Shown: positions 51,133 through 60,567 of the stretch, piece after piece
Position numbering within the stretch: the first letter of the stretch is position 1
How the letters are laid out: each line of letters starts with the position of its first letter
Source of the DNA: Paracoccus liaowanqingii
Lineage (GTDB): Bacteria; Pseudomonadota; Alphaproteobacteria; Rhodobacterales; Rhodobacteraceae
NCBI RefSeq assembly: GCF_004683865.2
Contig: NZ_CP040765.1
Coordinates: 124,001-188,000, forward strand
Direction of reading: 5' to 3'
Length of the DNA: 64,000 nt
The notes under the pieces: generated by a model
Databases searched by the model: none
The model's input: the letters and a program-made list of their open reading frames with translations, nothing else
What the model was told of the DNA's origin: nothing
Program-made: the position numbers and the translations under genes

Positions 51133-51819
51133 TTAAGGGCTCTTTCGTGTTGTGCGCTACTGACGAACGAAACTGATGGTCACCCGGGCGGTTCCACGGG
51201 CGGCGCAGGAGGCATGGGCAGGATTTGACTGGCCAGTTGATCAAGCAGAGTATGCGCTTCCCTTATGCCCAACCGATGCGCCACTGGGCGCTCCCGAACC
51301 ATGCGCAAATTATCATGGCCTTGGACAAAGTATGGATGCAGGATGCAGCAAGACGGATGGCCCGTCAGACATCAGGAACGCTTACCGGGCCGATGGCCTC
51401 CAGCACGCCCCTGTCAGCCGGGCTGTTCGAGGCGATGACCGGGGGTGATGAGATAAGGCCAGGATGCGCCTTGCGGGGCTTGAGACTTTCACTCGTGAAG
51501 CATCTGGGATCAGACGGTGAGTGCCCGGCCGGCATAGCCAAAAACCCCGTCACGGCGCGGCCCTTTCCATCTGAAGGGCGCGGCGCAGATTGCTACGGTT
51601 CAAAGGCCGGGGGCAATCACCGCACGAGCAAGTGCGCAGCCCGCGCCAGGGCAAAAGGGCCTCGGTATCGCGATGATGCCGGGGCCTTGGTATATCCGAG
51701 GCCTGGGCTTCTCTCGGTGACCGATGGCGCGCGTCGGCTATGCGAACACCGACGATTGGCTGCGGAATGTCGACGGTAGCGGTGGGCGGGACGTGTATCC
51801 TAGGCAGAAAGCCCGTTTG
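51133..51819. other. Long region with only a doubtful frame
   Basis: A plus-strand frame at 51225-51779 begins with plausible residues (MRFPYAQPMRHWALPNHAQIIMALDKVWMQDAARRMARQ) but then loses protein-like composition and has no ribosome site. It may be a decayed gene. No IS ends were found. Confidence 0.3.
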
Positions 51820-52005
51820 TCATGACCTTTGATCTGCGCGTACGGGGATCTCGGTGAGCGACGCCCAGGCAAACGCCATCATCGAGAATGCGCCACAAAC
51901 GGCGTAAGCCGTGAGGCATTCCCAGTATGCGAACCCGCTGAATAAAAACAGCACTTTGACGGCGACGGCAATCGCGAAGGCAAAAGCCAGATTAGCTGCG
52001 ATCAT
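51820..52005 (-). CDS. Small two-segment membrane protein
   Basis: A 61-residue protein starting at an ATG behind GGGAG, with two hydrophobic segments (ANLAFAFAIAVAVKVLFLFSGF and LTAYAVCGAFSMMAFAWASL) and a short basic tail. The frame is open further upstream, but that part crosses a terminator hairpin and is not coding. No family recognised. Confidence 0.45.
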   Translation of the reverse strand: MIAANLAFAFAIAVAVKVLFLFSGFAYWECLTAYAVCGAFSMMAFAWASLTEIPVRADQRS

Positions 52006-52081
52006 CCGCGCGCTCCCGTAGAGAAGACCGGCATCTGCGGGAGACACCAGACTAGGTTCTTCGTTCAGGTCCAAATGACAA

Positions 52082-52107
52082 AAGGGCCCCGATCCGCCGG
52101 GGCCCTT
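52082..52107 (-). terminator. Strong terminator without an assigned gene
   Basis: AAGGGCCCC and GGGGCCCTT arms with an eight-base loop, followed on the minus strand by TTTTGTCATTT. No minus-strand gene reads into it from the right, so it may end a small RNA that starts somewhere in 52110-52340. Confidence 0.6.
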
Positions 52108-52341
52108 CCATCTTATGGGACACGCACAAGTTAGCACAGGCGCTGATGTTCTGCATAGACAGACGCCGCGTCTCGTCGCCACAAGCGGCGATATTATGCC
52201 GTCAGACTAAGGGCGTAACATGAATGATCCGGATCGCATCCCGGTAGCAACGCTTTCATCCGATGGCATGACTACTGTAGTTCCGACCGGCAGCATCGAA
52301 GAAAGGCTGTTAGCTTACTAAATTTAAATAAGGAAACGTTT

Positions 52342-52377
52342 TTATCCACCAATACACTCACAAAAATTGTGGATAAC
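52342..52377. promoter_or_regulatory. Two facing DnaA-box-like sites in an AT-rich stretch
   Basis: ttatccacc at 52342-52350 (one mismatch to the DnaA consensus) and tgtggataa at 52369-52377 (a perfect box on the other strand) face each other 18 bases apart, next to AT-rich DNA (aaatttaaataagg). They lie about 100 bases before the Ku gene. They might regulate that gene or be part of an origin. Confidence 0.4.
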
Positions 52378-52472
52378 CGCGTCGATCAAACGGCATGCGC
52401 TCCGCAGAACCCGGGCGTTCCTTCGAACCTTAAGCATCCATCAAGCGTTGGTCCGCGTCACGGGAGGGCATC

Positions 52473-53288
52473 ATGGCGCCACGTCCATACTGGAAGGGTT
52501 ATCTCAAGCTTTCCTTGGTCACCTGCCCCGTATCCCTGTCGCCCGCGACGAGTGATCGGGAGAAGATCAGGTTCCACACCGTCAACGCGAAGACCGGCCA
52601 CCGGGTCAGGAGCCGCTTTGTCGACGAAGTGACCGGCGAGACGGTCAATGATGACGAGGAGGTCCGGGGCTTCGAGGTCGAGGGTGGACGCCACATCATC
52701 ATCGAGGATGATGAGCTACAGGCCATGGGCCTGGAAAGCACCAGGACGATCAATGTCGAGCAATTCGTTCCTTCAGACAGTATCGAATGGATCTGGTATG
52801 ATACCCCTTATTACCTGACGCCCGACAACGAGGTGGCGCAGGAGGCCTTCGTGGTTATCCGCAAGGCGATGGAAGCGACCGGCACGCTCGGGATCTCCCG
52901 CCTGGTCCTCGCGCGGCGCGAGCGGGCCGTCATGCTGGAACCCTACGGAAAGGGCATCGTCCTCTGGACGCTTCGCTTCGGTGATGAGGTTCGCCAGCCC
53001 AAGGATGTCTTCGGGGACATCGGAGACCGCAAGGCGGATCCAAAGCTGGTAACGATGGTAAAGAAAATCATCACCCAGAAATCCAAGCCCTGGGATGCTT
53101 CGATGGTTACCGATCCGGTTCAGGAGAACCTGAAGACCCTCATCGCAAGCAAGAAAAAGAAGAAGAAGTCCGGCGGCGCGCGCAAGGCAAAGCCTGACGA
53201 CGCACTGGCGCCGCCCGACAACGTGGTCAATATCCTGGACGCGCTGCGCAAGTCGATTGCGACAGAGAAGAAGAAGAAGGGCAGCTAA
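52473..53288 (+). CDS. ku: Ku protein for non-homologous end joining (first copy)
   Basis: A 271-residue bacterial Ku. It opens with YWKGYLKLSLVTCPVSLSPA, continues with the Ku beta-barrel core (IEWIWYDTPYYLTPDNEVAQEAF; LVLARRERAVMLEPYGKGIVLWTLRF) and ends in a lysine-rich tail (SKKKKKKSGG) plus VVNILDALRKSI, the C-terminal segment that recruits LigD. The start follows GGGAGGGCATC. It binds DNA ends as a dimer. It faces LigD and the second Ku across 90 bases. Confidence 0.95.
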   Translation: MAPRPYWKGYLKLSLVTCPVSLSPATSDREKIRFHTVNAKTGHRVRSRFVDEVTGETVNDDEEVRGFEVEGGRHIIIEDDELQAMGLESTRTINVEQFVPSDSIEWIWYDTPYYLTPDNEVAQEAFVVIRKAMEATGTLGISRLVLARRERAVMLEPYGKGIVLWTLRFGDEVRQPKDVFGDIGDRKADPKLVTMVKKIITQKSKPWDASMVTDPVQENLKTLIASKKKKKKSGGARKAKPDDALAPPDNVVNILDALRKSIATEKKKKGS

Positions 53289-53378
53289 CCACCGCACGGC
53301 GCCGGACGTCCGGAAAACGCGGCCCTGCGGCAGGAAACACTGTCCGGAAGCCACCCACGCCGCTCGACTCGCGCGCTT

Positions 53379-55856
53379 TTAGGGCGCCTTGCGGCCGGGC
53401 TTGGTCAGCGGCACCGCAGCCTTCCAGAAATCCGCCCACGGATCGGGCGTGCTGCTGATGCGGGCCACCGCATTGTTGACGGTGAAGTGGTCGGGGCCGA
53501 TCGCAGGGCCGAGTTCGCTCCAGTCGAGGGGCATCGAGACCGCGGCCCCAAGGCGCGCGCGCGTGGAATACGGAGCCACCGCCGTGGCCCCGCGGCCGTT
53601 CCGAAGATAGTCGATCAGCGTTTTCCCGCCCCGCTTCGCCTTCGAAACGGTGGCGACGTATCTCTCCGGGCTGTCTGCGGCCATGGCTTGCGCAATGCCT
53701 TTCGTAAAGGCCTTCACCTCATCCCACTGCGCCTTCGGCGTCAGGGGCGCCACGACATGCAGGCCTTTCCCACCCGACGTCTTCACGAAGCTCTCGAGGC
53801 CCGCTGCCTTCAGGCGATCCCGGACTTCGACAGCCGCCTCGATGATCTGGGTCCATGAGACACCGGATCCCGGATCGAGATCCATGGTGATGATGTCAGG
53901 ACGCTCCAGATCGCCGAGCTGGGAACCCCAGGGATGGACCTCGAGTGTGCCCCCCTGCACCAAACCGATCAGACCCGCGAGGCTGTCGATCGCGATGATC
54001 GGCTCCCCGGCGTCATCCTTCGGGTCCCGCGCCTTCATGATTTCAGCTGATTGACCTCTCCAGGCGTGCTTCTGGAAAAAACAGTGCGTCCCAACCCCCT
54101 CTGGACATCGGAGCAGAGAAAGGGGCCGATGCGCGATGAAGGGCCCCATCCGGGTCCAGACGTCGGAGTAGTATTCCGCAAGGCCCTGCTTGGTGACGCC
54201 CGCATCCTTCCAGTAGAGCCGCTCCGGGCTGGTGAGCCGGATTGCAGGACGGGCCGGCTTGCGGGGCTCAGCCTCACCCGACTCCCGCACGATGTCCTTG
54301 GCGTCCTTGTCCTCCCGCATGCCCCTAAACGACGCGTGGCGGACGACCCCGCTGCCCGTCCAGGCACGGAATTCGACCTCGGCGACGAGTGCGGGGCGAA
54401 CGAAAACCACATCGCGCTTCTCTTCGGATGAGAGGGGCGCGGCGATCGGGCTGGTCTTTCGCTCAAGCTCGCCGAGCTGCATGAAGAGCTCGCCTGCAAC
54501 CCTCTGCGTGAACCCGGTCCCAACGCGACCTGCATAGACCAGCGCATCATCCTCATAATAGCCGAGGATCAGCGATCCGATGGCGCTGCGCAAGGTTGAG
54601 GACCTCGTATAGCCAGCCACCACGAATTCTTGACGCTCCGAGCATTTCGACTTGATCCAGGCCTTGCCCCGGCCCGACCGGTATGGCGCCCGTGCATCCT
54701 TCGAGATCACGCCTTCCAGGCTGAGACGACAGGCATGGCGCAGGACCAGCTCGCCATTCTCCTTGAAATGCGCGCTGTATCTCAGGGGTTCGCCCGATCC
54801 CTGGAGGAGTGCCTCCAGAGCCTCCTTCCGGTCGATCTGCGCGAGGGGCCTCAGGTCGCTGCCGTCGAGGTGGAGAATGTCGAAGGCGCAATAGACCAGA
54901 CTATCGGTCTGGCCGTCGGTAAGTGCGGCCTGCAGCGCGGAGAAATCAGAGGCGCCGCTCGCGCCCTCTGACACGACCTCGCCATCGAGGATCGCGGTGC
55001 GGGCCTTGAGCTTCCCGAGAGCCGCGGGAATTGCGGCCCCAAAGCGGTCCGTCCAATCATGACCGCTTCGTGTGAAGAGCGTGACCTCGCCGTCACGGAG
55101 ATGGGCCTGGAGGCGGTATCCGTCGAACTTGATCTCGTGGAGCCAGGTCTTGCCAGCGGGCGCGGAGGATCTCAGCGTCGCCAGCGCCGGGGGAATGAAC
55201 CCAGGATACTCCGCCGGGATTGCGTTGGGGGGCGGTAACTGCGTCTCTTCGGCATCCGCCTTCCGCGATTTGCAGGACTGTCCGGGCGACGTCCCGGAAA
55301 GGTCTTCGACCAACCTGCCAGAGGTAATCGACTCGGGGCGTTCATCAAGGATATCCGGATCCCCCTTTCTCCTGGCGAACGCATCCTCGGCCTTGATCAG
55401 GAGCCAGTTGTCCCTCGTATCGCGCGGTTTTCTCGCCATGCGGGCGAGATGCCATCGGCCACCGAGCTTACCTCCCTCAATCTCGAATTCGAGGTGCCCC
55501 TTCGCCAGGCCCTTTCGAGGGTCGGCCAAGGCCTTCCAGCGACCGCTGTCCCAGAGGATGACATTGCCCGCGCCATATTGTCCCTGCGGAATGGTGCCCT
55601 CGAAATCGCCATAGGCGAGCGGGTGATCCTCGGTCTGGACCGCAAGCCGTTTCTCGCCCACGATGAGGCTCGGGCCCTCCGTGACTGCCCAGCTGAGCAG
55701 GACCCCATCGAGTTCGAGGCGCAGGTCGTAATGAAGGCGTCGCGCCGCGTGTTTCTGGATCAGGTAGCGATCCCCCTCCCCCGGGTCGCCCGCATCGCCG
55801 CGCGGCTCGGGCGTTGTCCCGAAGTTGCGCTTGCTGTTGTAGGTCTCGAGCGTCAT
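53379..55856 (-). CDS. ligD: ATP-dependent DNA ligase D (LigD)
   Basis: An 825-residue three-domain NHEJ enzyme. Order: 3-prime phosphoesterase domain (about 1-180; IQKHAARRLHYDLRLELDG), ATP-dependent ligase (about 210-520; adenylated Lys243 in LHEIKFDGYRL; LDGEVV), and a primase-polymerase domain (about 535-820; RPLSLLRCPEGVG, TMDLDPGSGVSW with the metal Asps, KTSGGKGLHVVAPL). All active motifs are present. It fills, trims and seals ends held by Ku. The start directly follows the stop of the second Ku gene (no gap), so the two are co-transcribed. Confidence 0.96.
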   Translation of the reverse strand: MTLETYNSKRNFGTTPEPRGDAGDPGEGDRYLIQKHAARRLHYDLRLELDGVLLSWAVTEGPSLIVGEKRLAVQTEDHPLAYGDFEGTIPQGQYGAGNVILWDSGRWKALADPRKGLAKGHLEFEIEGGKLGGRWHLARMARKPRDTRDNWLLIKAEDAFARRKGDPDILDERPESITSGRLVEDLSGTSPGQSCKSRKADAEETQLPPPNAIPAEYPGFIPPALATLRSSAPAGKTWLHEIKFDGYRLQAHLRDGEVTLFTRSGHDWTDRFGAAIPAALGKLKARTAILDGEVVSEGASGASDFSALQAALTDGQTDSLVYCAFDILHLDGSDLRPLAQIDRKEALEALLQGSGEPLRYSAHFKENGELVLRHACRLSLEGVISKDARAPYRSGRGKAWIKSKCSERQEFVVAGYTRSSTLRSAIGSLILGYYEDDALVYAGRVGTGFTQRVAGELFMQLGELERKTSPIAAPLSSEEKRDVVFVRPALVAEVEFRAWTGSGVVRHASFRGMREDKDAKDIVRESGEAEPRKPARPAIRLTSPERLYWKDAGVTKQGLAEYYSDVWTRMGPFIAHRPLSLLRCPEGVGTHCFFQKHAWRGQSAEIMKARDPKDDAGEPIIAIDSLAGLIGLVQGGTLEVHPWGSQLGDLERPDIITMDLDPGSGVSWTQIIEAAVEVRDRLKAAGLESFVKTSGGKGLHVVAPLTPKAQWDEVKAFTKGIAQAMAADSPERYVATVSKAKRGGKTLIDYLRNGRGATAVAPYSTRARLGAAVSMPLDWSELGPAIGPDHFTVNNAVARISSTPDPWADFWKAAVPLTKPGRKAP

Positions 55857-56759
55857 CTACCCGGCCTTTTTCCGGGGCCTCGACGGTTCGGCTGCCTTCT
55901 TTCCAGACCCGCTCGACGCCGACTTTCCGGAAGAGCCTTTTCGCGAGCCGGTGCCTTTCTTCGTCGTGACCTGAGCGTCTGAGCCTGACGCCTCTGCGCT
56001 CTTGCGCAGCGCGTCGAGGAGGCTGACGACCTTGGTCTCCTTCGGGGGTTTCGGCGCCTTGATCTTCCGACCCGCGATCTTGGCCTTGACCAGTTCCGCC
56101 ACCGCTTGATCGTATCGATCATCGAAATTCCTGGGATCGAACGTCCCCAATTTGGTCCCGATGATATGCTTGGCGAGATCGAGCAACTCCCCCTCCACCT
56201 TCACGTCGGGGAGATCCTCGAAAGCCTCGTCGGCGGATCTGACCTCGTAGTCAAAATTCAGGGTATGGGCAACGAGACCGAGTCCCTGGACACGCAGCAT
56301 CACCGTGCGCACGCGCCGGAAGAGCACGGCTCGCGCTAGCGCCGCCACCTTCTGCTTGCGCATCCCCTCGCGGAGGACGGCGAAGGCATCTGCGAAAGCC
56401 TCATCCGCCGGCGCGATGAAATAGGGCTTGTCGAAATAGACCGTCTCGATCGATGAGCATGGGATGAAGGCCTCGATGGTCAGCATCTTGTCGCTGTCTG
56501 GCACCGCCGCCGCAATCTCGTCGGGTTCGAGAATGACATACCGATCCTTGGAGATCTCGTATCCCTTGATTTGGTCATCCTTGTCGACGGGTTCCTCGGT
56601 TTCCTCGTCGATGTATTCACGATGCACACGGTTGCCCGTGTCGCGGTTGATGATGTGGAAGGAAATCCGCTCCGACGTGGTTGCCGCAGCATAGAGGGCG
56701 ACGGGAACGGTCAGCTCCCCGAGCCTCACCGCGCCCTTCCAGGTGACCCTCGGTGCCAT
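55857..56759 (-). CDS. ku: Ku protein for non-homologous end joining (second copy)
   Basis: A 300-residue Ku with the same core as the first copy (VTWKGAVRLGELTVPVALYAA; ETVYFDKPYFIAPADEAFADAF; RTVMLRVQGLGLVAHTLNF) but only moderately similar to it. The C-terminal tail is longer and rich in Lys, Ser and Gly, after a VVSLLDALRKS segment. Different tails suggest different DNA or LigD binding, perhaps a heterodimer. The start is the ATG after the six-codon extension. First gene of a ku-ligD operon. Confidence 0.95.
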   Translation of the reverse strand: MAPRVTWKGAVRLGELTVPVALYAAATTSERISFHIINRDTGNRVHREYIDEETEEPVDKDDQIKGYEISKDRYVILEPDEIAAAVPDSDKMLTIEAFIPCSSIETVYFDKPYFIAPADEAFADAFAVLREGMRKQKVAALARAVLFRRVRTVMLRVQGLGLVAHTLNFDYEVRSADEAFEDLPDVKVEGELLDLAKHIIGTKLGTFDPRNFDDRYDQAVAELVKAKIAGRKIKAPKPPKETKVVSLLDALRKSAEASGSDAQVTTKKGTGSRKGSSGKSASSGSGKKAAEPSRPRKKAG

Positions 56760-56869
56760 CTTTGTTCCTCCAGCCAACGGTTCAGACGTTCGGTCTCACG
56801 CGCGTCGGGCCCGCAGCCCATCGCGCCGCGAGACCGAGTGGCACCGGCTCCGGCAGCTTGCGGACAGAG

Positions 56870-57052
56870 CTAGCTCTTGTCCAGCTTGCGTTCGATCTTG
56901 TCGCGGCTGTTGCCTTCGGAGGCGATCGCATCGCGCACCTCGTCCTTCGGCACGTCCATCTTTTTCGCCTCGTAGCGAACTTCGTGTTCCTGCTTTCCGG
57001 CGACGAGACGACGGTCCTGCCCACGCCCACGGCTGGTCTTGTTCTCATTCAT
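56870..57052 (-). CDS. DUF3606-domain protein
   Basis: A 60-residue charged protein: MNENKTSRGRGQDRRLVAGKQ, EVRYEAKKMDVPKDEVRDAI and RDKIERKLDKS, the DUF3606 pattern found in small stress proteins. AAGGAGACAGCC precedes the ATG. It lies just upstream of the ku-ligD operon on the same strand (110 bases) and may be co-expressed with it. Confidence 0.85.
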   Translation of the reverse strand: MNENKTSRGRGQDRRLVAGKQEHEVRYEAKKMDVPKDEVRDAIASEGNSRDKIERKLDKS

Positions 57053-57129
57053 GGCTGTCTCCTTCCGGAGCGTGAAACTGGGGGAGGCATTATTTGTTCC
57101 TAGCGCACGGGTTATCGCACGCCGCCGAG

Positions 57130-57290
57130 AAGCGAGGAAAATCACCGACGGGTGGCGTGGCTTCCAGAACCGCTCCTACTTGGATACGCTCGTGCAGGAA
57201 GCTGGATGCTTCATCGTCCGCCTCGCGTTTCACGGTGACGCGATAGCCGTCGCCAGCCGACTTTCTGGATACCAAATAGGCGGGTTTCAC
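57130..57290 (-). pseudogene. Oxidoreductase (ferredoxin-NADP reductase fold) fragment
   Basis: A short minus-strand frame reads DGYRVTVKREADDEASSFLHERIQVGAVLEATPPVGDF, the strand-helix-strand region of the FAD-binding domain in flavohemoprotein-type or MOSC-linked oxidoreductases. Nothing of the enzyme remains on either side. Probably the debris of a deletion. Confidence 0.6.
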
Positions 57291-57573
57291 ACGTTTCAGT
57301 CCGGCATTGTGACATCGGATTGCCGTGTCCGCTCACAGCAATTGAGACGCTGTCAGAAAAGCGAGGGCTTTTCTTGCAGCTTCTCATCGAAACTAGCTTC
57401 CTGATCCCTGCCCTCGTATGTTGGACACCGCGCACGAACTGCAAGGGATGCTGGTTTGGCTCTGGTTGCTGATAGATGCCATCGAGCTCGAGATCTTGCT
57501 AGAAAATCCGGTTTACGTCGTTCATGCGGCAACGAAGTCAATAAGTTGGACCTCTGTAAGATAAGTCATTTGA

Positions 57574-58040
57574 ATGGATTTTTCTCAACCTTTCCAGCTC
57601 AAAAAAATTATTGAAATCCAGTCCATCCGATCCTCGCAGCAGCGCAAGGTCGCGCCGATGCGGTCGCCCTTCCCGAACTAGAACAGGGCCGCAAGGAAAG
57701 CCACTGGATGTGTTTCATCTTCCCGCAAATGCTCGGATTAGGCCATTCGATGATGTGCCATCTGTATGGCATCGAAGATCGCGACGAGGTGCGACGGTAT
57801 CTTGCGCATCCAGTGCTGGGGTCGCGGCTGGTCGCCTACGTGCACGCCGTCCTTGCACATGGCGACCAATCGGCCGAGGCGATCTTCGGCACGTTTGATG
57901 CCAGCAATTTGCAGTCTTCGGCCACCCTGTTCGCCGCCGATGGTTCTGCTGCCTTTGACGAGATTCTCGATACTTTTTCGACGGCCAGCCCTATCCCCAG
58001 GCGGAACAGCGTCTGCGTCTCGCCGAATTGAACCAGGCCG
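57574..58040 (+). pseudogene. DUF1810 gene with frameshifts
   Basis: Reading from an ATG at 57574 gives MDFSQPFQLKKIIEIQ; a shift leads to VALPELEQGRKESHWMCFIFPQMLGLG; then HLYGIEDRDEVRRYLAHPVLGSRLVAYVHAVL, and a second shift near 57970 (FDGQPYPQAEQRLRLAEL). Joined, these are a full DUF1810 protein, a small family of unknown function with a conserved SHWMWFIFPQ motif. The two breaks make it a pseudogene. Confidence 0.8.
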
Positions 58041-58230
58041 GGACACGGTCGATCATCAGGCGTCGATCAGACCTGTCGGCCGCAACAGTTGCAGGATGGA
58101 GATAGTCATGCCCTGAATAGGGCTGAAACCAAGTAGTCAAATCCAGTGACAAAACTCCATCGACGTCGTGTTAAGCGCGTCACGGAGCCGGCGCGTCCGG
58201 ATACTTGGCGCGCTCATCCTGTGCGGCAGC

Positions 58231-59172
58231 TTAGAACCGTTCTGCAATGATCCGGGTTAGCTTCTGATGGTCGGCGTCGAAGTTTCGGATCCCTTCAGCT
58301 AGTTTTTCGGTCGCCATGGCATCGGCGTTCATGTCCCACCGAAACCGCGCTTCGGTGATCGGTTTGTGCGGTTCGGCATGGGCCTGTCCGGGCCACAGGG
58401 CGCGCGGCAGGCCTGCAACCTCAGAGGACAGTTCGTCCAGCAGGTTGGGCGCGATCGTGAGGTTGTCGCAACCCGCCAATGCCTTGATCTGGCCCGTATT
58501 ACGGAACGATGCGCCCATGACAACCGTCGCGATGTTATTCGCCTTGTAGTAGTCATAGATCTTGCGAACCGAGTTGACGCCCGGATCCTGAAGCGAGTCA
58601 TAGCCAGGGACCCCTTCCGCCTTCTTGTACCAATCTGTGATTCGTCCCACAAAGGGCGAAATCAGATAGGCCCCTGCATCCGCGCAGGCTACCGCCTGCG
58701 CCATGGAAAACAGCAGCGTTAGATTACAGTCGGTGCCTTCGGCCTGCAAAATTTCGGCCGCGCGGATACCTTCCCAGGTTGAGGCCAGCTTGATCAGGAT
58801 CCGCTCGCGATCCACACCGCGTTTAGCGTAATCGGCCAGGATGGCGCGGGCACGGGCGACCGAGGCATCGGTGTCAAAGGACAGGCTCGCATCAACCTCG
58901 GTCGAGACGCGGCCGGGCACCAGCTCGCTTAGCCGCGTTCCCACCGCCACGGTCAGTGTGTCGGGCAGGGTGTGGGCGGATAGGCCCGCCTTACGGCCCG
59001 CTTCGATCTCGGCGACGATCATTTCCTCCGATGCTGGATCCGACAGAGCGGCCAGCACCAGCGAAGGGTTTGTCGTGCAGTCGATCGGTTGATAGCGTTT
59101 GACTGCCGTCACGTCGCCGGTATCAGCAACCACGACGGTCATGTCGCGCAATTGGTCAAGAACCGTCCTCAT
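58231..59172 (-). CDS. tal: Transaldolase
   Basis: A 313-residue class I transaldolase, full length for the TalB-type group. The Schiff-base Lys is K128 in ILIKLASTWEG; other marks are DCTTNPSL, STEVDASLSFD, CNLTLLFSMAQAVACADAGAYLISPFVGRI and ASFRNTGQI. It moves a dihydroxyacetone unit in the pentose phosphate pathway. AGGAGAAGATGCC precedes the ATG. Directly upstream lies the C-terminal remnant of a transketolase, so it was once the second gene of a tkt-tal operon. Confidence 0.95.
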   Translation of the reverse strand: MRTVLDQLRDMTVVVADTGDVTAVKRYQPIDCTTNPSLVLAALSDPASEEMIVAEIEAGRKAGLSAHTLPDTLTVAVGTRLSELVPGRVSTEVDASLSFDTDASVARARAILADYAKRGVDRERILIKLASTWEGIRAAEILQAEGTDCNLTLLFSMAQAVACADAGAYLISPFVGRITDWYKKAEGVPGYDSLQDPGVNSVRKIYDYYKANNIATVVMGASFRNTGQIKALAGCDNLTIAPNLLDELSSEVAGLPRALWPGQAHAEPHKPITEARFRWDMNADAMATEKLAEGIRNFDADHQKLTRIIAERF

Positions 59173-59194
59173 GGCATCTTCTCCTGTCTGTTCG

Positions 59195-59335
59195 TCAGCC
59201 TGCCACGAGGGATTGCGCGCGGGCCGCGATGGCATCGCGGGTGATGCCGAATTGCTCATACAACGTCTCCGCCGGGCCGCCGGTCCCACCCCAACCAAAA
59301 CGCAGCAAAAATAAGCCGCGGTCGTGAAGCGGTTC
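59195..59335 (-). pseudogene. Transketolase C-terminal remnant
   Basis: The minus strand reads TGGPAETLYEQFGITRDAIAARAQSLVAG with a TGA at 59195-59197, preceded by GYVEGGEPLHDRGLFLLRFGWG; this resembles the end of a transketolase (FG-sG--eLye-FGiT). The rest of the enzyme is absent. It lies 22 bases before the transaldolase start, which now relies on another promoter. Confidence 0.65.
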
Positions 59336-59538
59336 ACCGCCCTCGACATACCCGTTACGATTTCTGCAGGATAAGTGGGACTGGGTAAAGGAGCACTGCG
59401 ACCGGTTTCAGGTTTGCGCAACAGCGCCCCCATAATGCCTTGTTCCATTCTTGAGAAAGGAAGACACCAACAAATCTCAGTACTGCGACGCCAGCCTATC
59501 GCCAAAACGCGGACAAGACCCACCCGCTGCTTTTGGCC

Positions 59539-60564
59539 TCAATCGAGCTGATACCGTGCGCGGGCTTCGGTGAAGGAGATCAGCTTCTCTTGATGAGCGT
59601 CCCACAGGTGGAGCTTCACCCCGGCAAGACTCTCGCGGATGGTCAGGCGCTGCGCTTCGGCCAGTTCGCGGTGGTCACGGATCACATCGGGCAGGCGGTA
59701 GAAGGGGATGCGCGAGTAAAGATGATGAACATGGTGGATGCCGATGTTACCTGACAGCCAACGCAGGGGCTGCGGCAGGACGTAGTGTGAACTGCCGTCG
59801 AGAGCCGCATCATGGATTTGCCAGTTCTCGCCTGTGTACCAGTGCGTTTCCTCGAACTGGTGCTGCACGTAAAACAGCCAGACCCCAATCGTCGCTGCAA
59901 CAATCGTCGTGGGCAGAAAAATCAGCAGCACAGGCAGAAAGCTTCCGAGCCACAGGATCAACCCCAACATGACGCCGATGCTAGCGTTGGTGCCCATTGT
60001 CGACATCCAGGAGCGCCGCTCCGATTTCATGGCTCCAATGGGAATGCGGTTTTGCAAGAAGAAGAGATAGCTTGGCCCCAGCACGAACAACACCACAGGA
60101 TGACGATACAAACGATACCTGAAGCGCCCGCTCGGTGAACGTGCCCGATATTCATCTAGCGTCAGAGTCAGTACGTCCCCGATCCCGCGCTGATCAAGGT
60201 TGCCGTGATGAGCATGGTGGATCGCATGGGTGCGTCGCCAGAGTGCATAAGGCGTGAGGGTCAGAACACCCAGCAGACGACCCAGCCAATCCTGCGCACT
60301 CCTGTTCGTGAAGAAGGCCCCGTGCCCGCAGTCGTGCTGAATGATGAAGAGCCGCACGAGAAAGAGGCCATTGACCATGGCTAAAGCCAATGTCAGCGCC
60401 CAGCTAACCGAGAGCGCCATCCAAGCCAAAGCCCACAGGATGACGAAGGGCACGAGGGTCACTGCCAGTTCAAAAAGGCTCCGGCGGTTGGAAGGATCGC
60501 GATAGCGCGCCAGTATCCTGAGCCATTCGCGCGATGTTCGGGGAGAATGATAGTTGTCGAGCAT
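59539..60564 (-). CDS. Membrane fatty acid desaturase
   Basis: A 341-residue integral membrane diiron desaturase with the three histidine boxes: HDCGHGAF (about 77), HAIHHAHHG (about 113) and HHVHHLYSR (about 275). Four hydrophobic stretches surround them. The boxes and length fit a delta-12/omega-6-type acyl-lipid desaturase. It introduces double bonds with reducing power from ferredoxin. The gene stands alone; no regulator is adjacent. Confidence 0.92.
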   Translation of the reverse strand: MLDNYHSPRTSREWLRILARYRDPSNRRSLFELAVTLVPFVILWALAWMALSVSWALTLALAMVNGLFLVRLFIIQHDCGHGAFFTNRSAQDWLGRLLGVLTLTPYALWRRTHAIHHAHHGNLDQRGIGDVLTLTLDEYRARSPSGRFRYRLYRHPVVLFVLGPSYLFFLQNRIPIGAMKSERRSWMSTMGTNASIGVMLGLILWLGSFLPVLLIFLPTTIVAATIGVWLFYVQHQFEETHWYTGENWQIHDAALDGSSHYVLPQPLRWLSGNIGIHHVHHLYSRIPFYRLPDVIRDHRELAEAQRLTIRESLAGVKLHLWDAHQEKLISFTEARARYQLD

Positions 60565-60567
60565 CAA

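Noticed and set aside
51225..51779. 184-codon plus-strand frame
   Set aside because: The first third looks protein-like but the rest does not; no ribosome site or family. Described only as a doubtful region.
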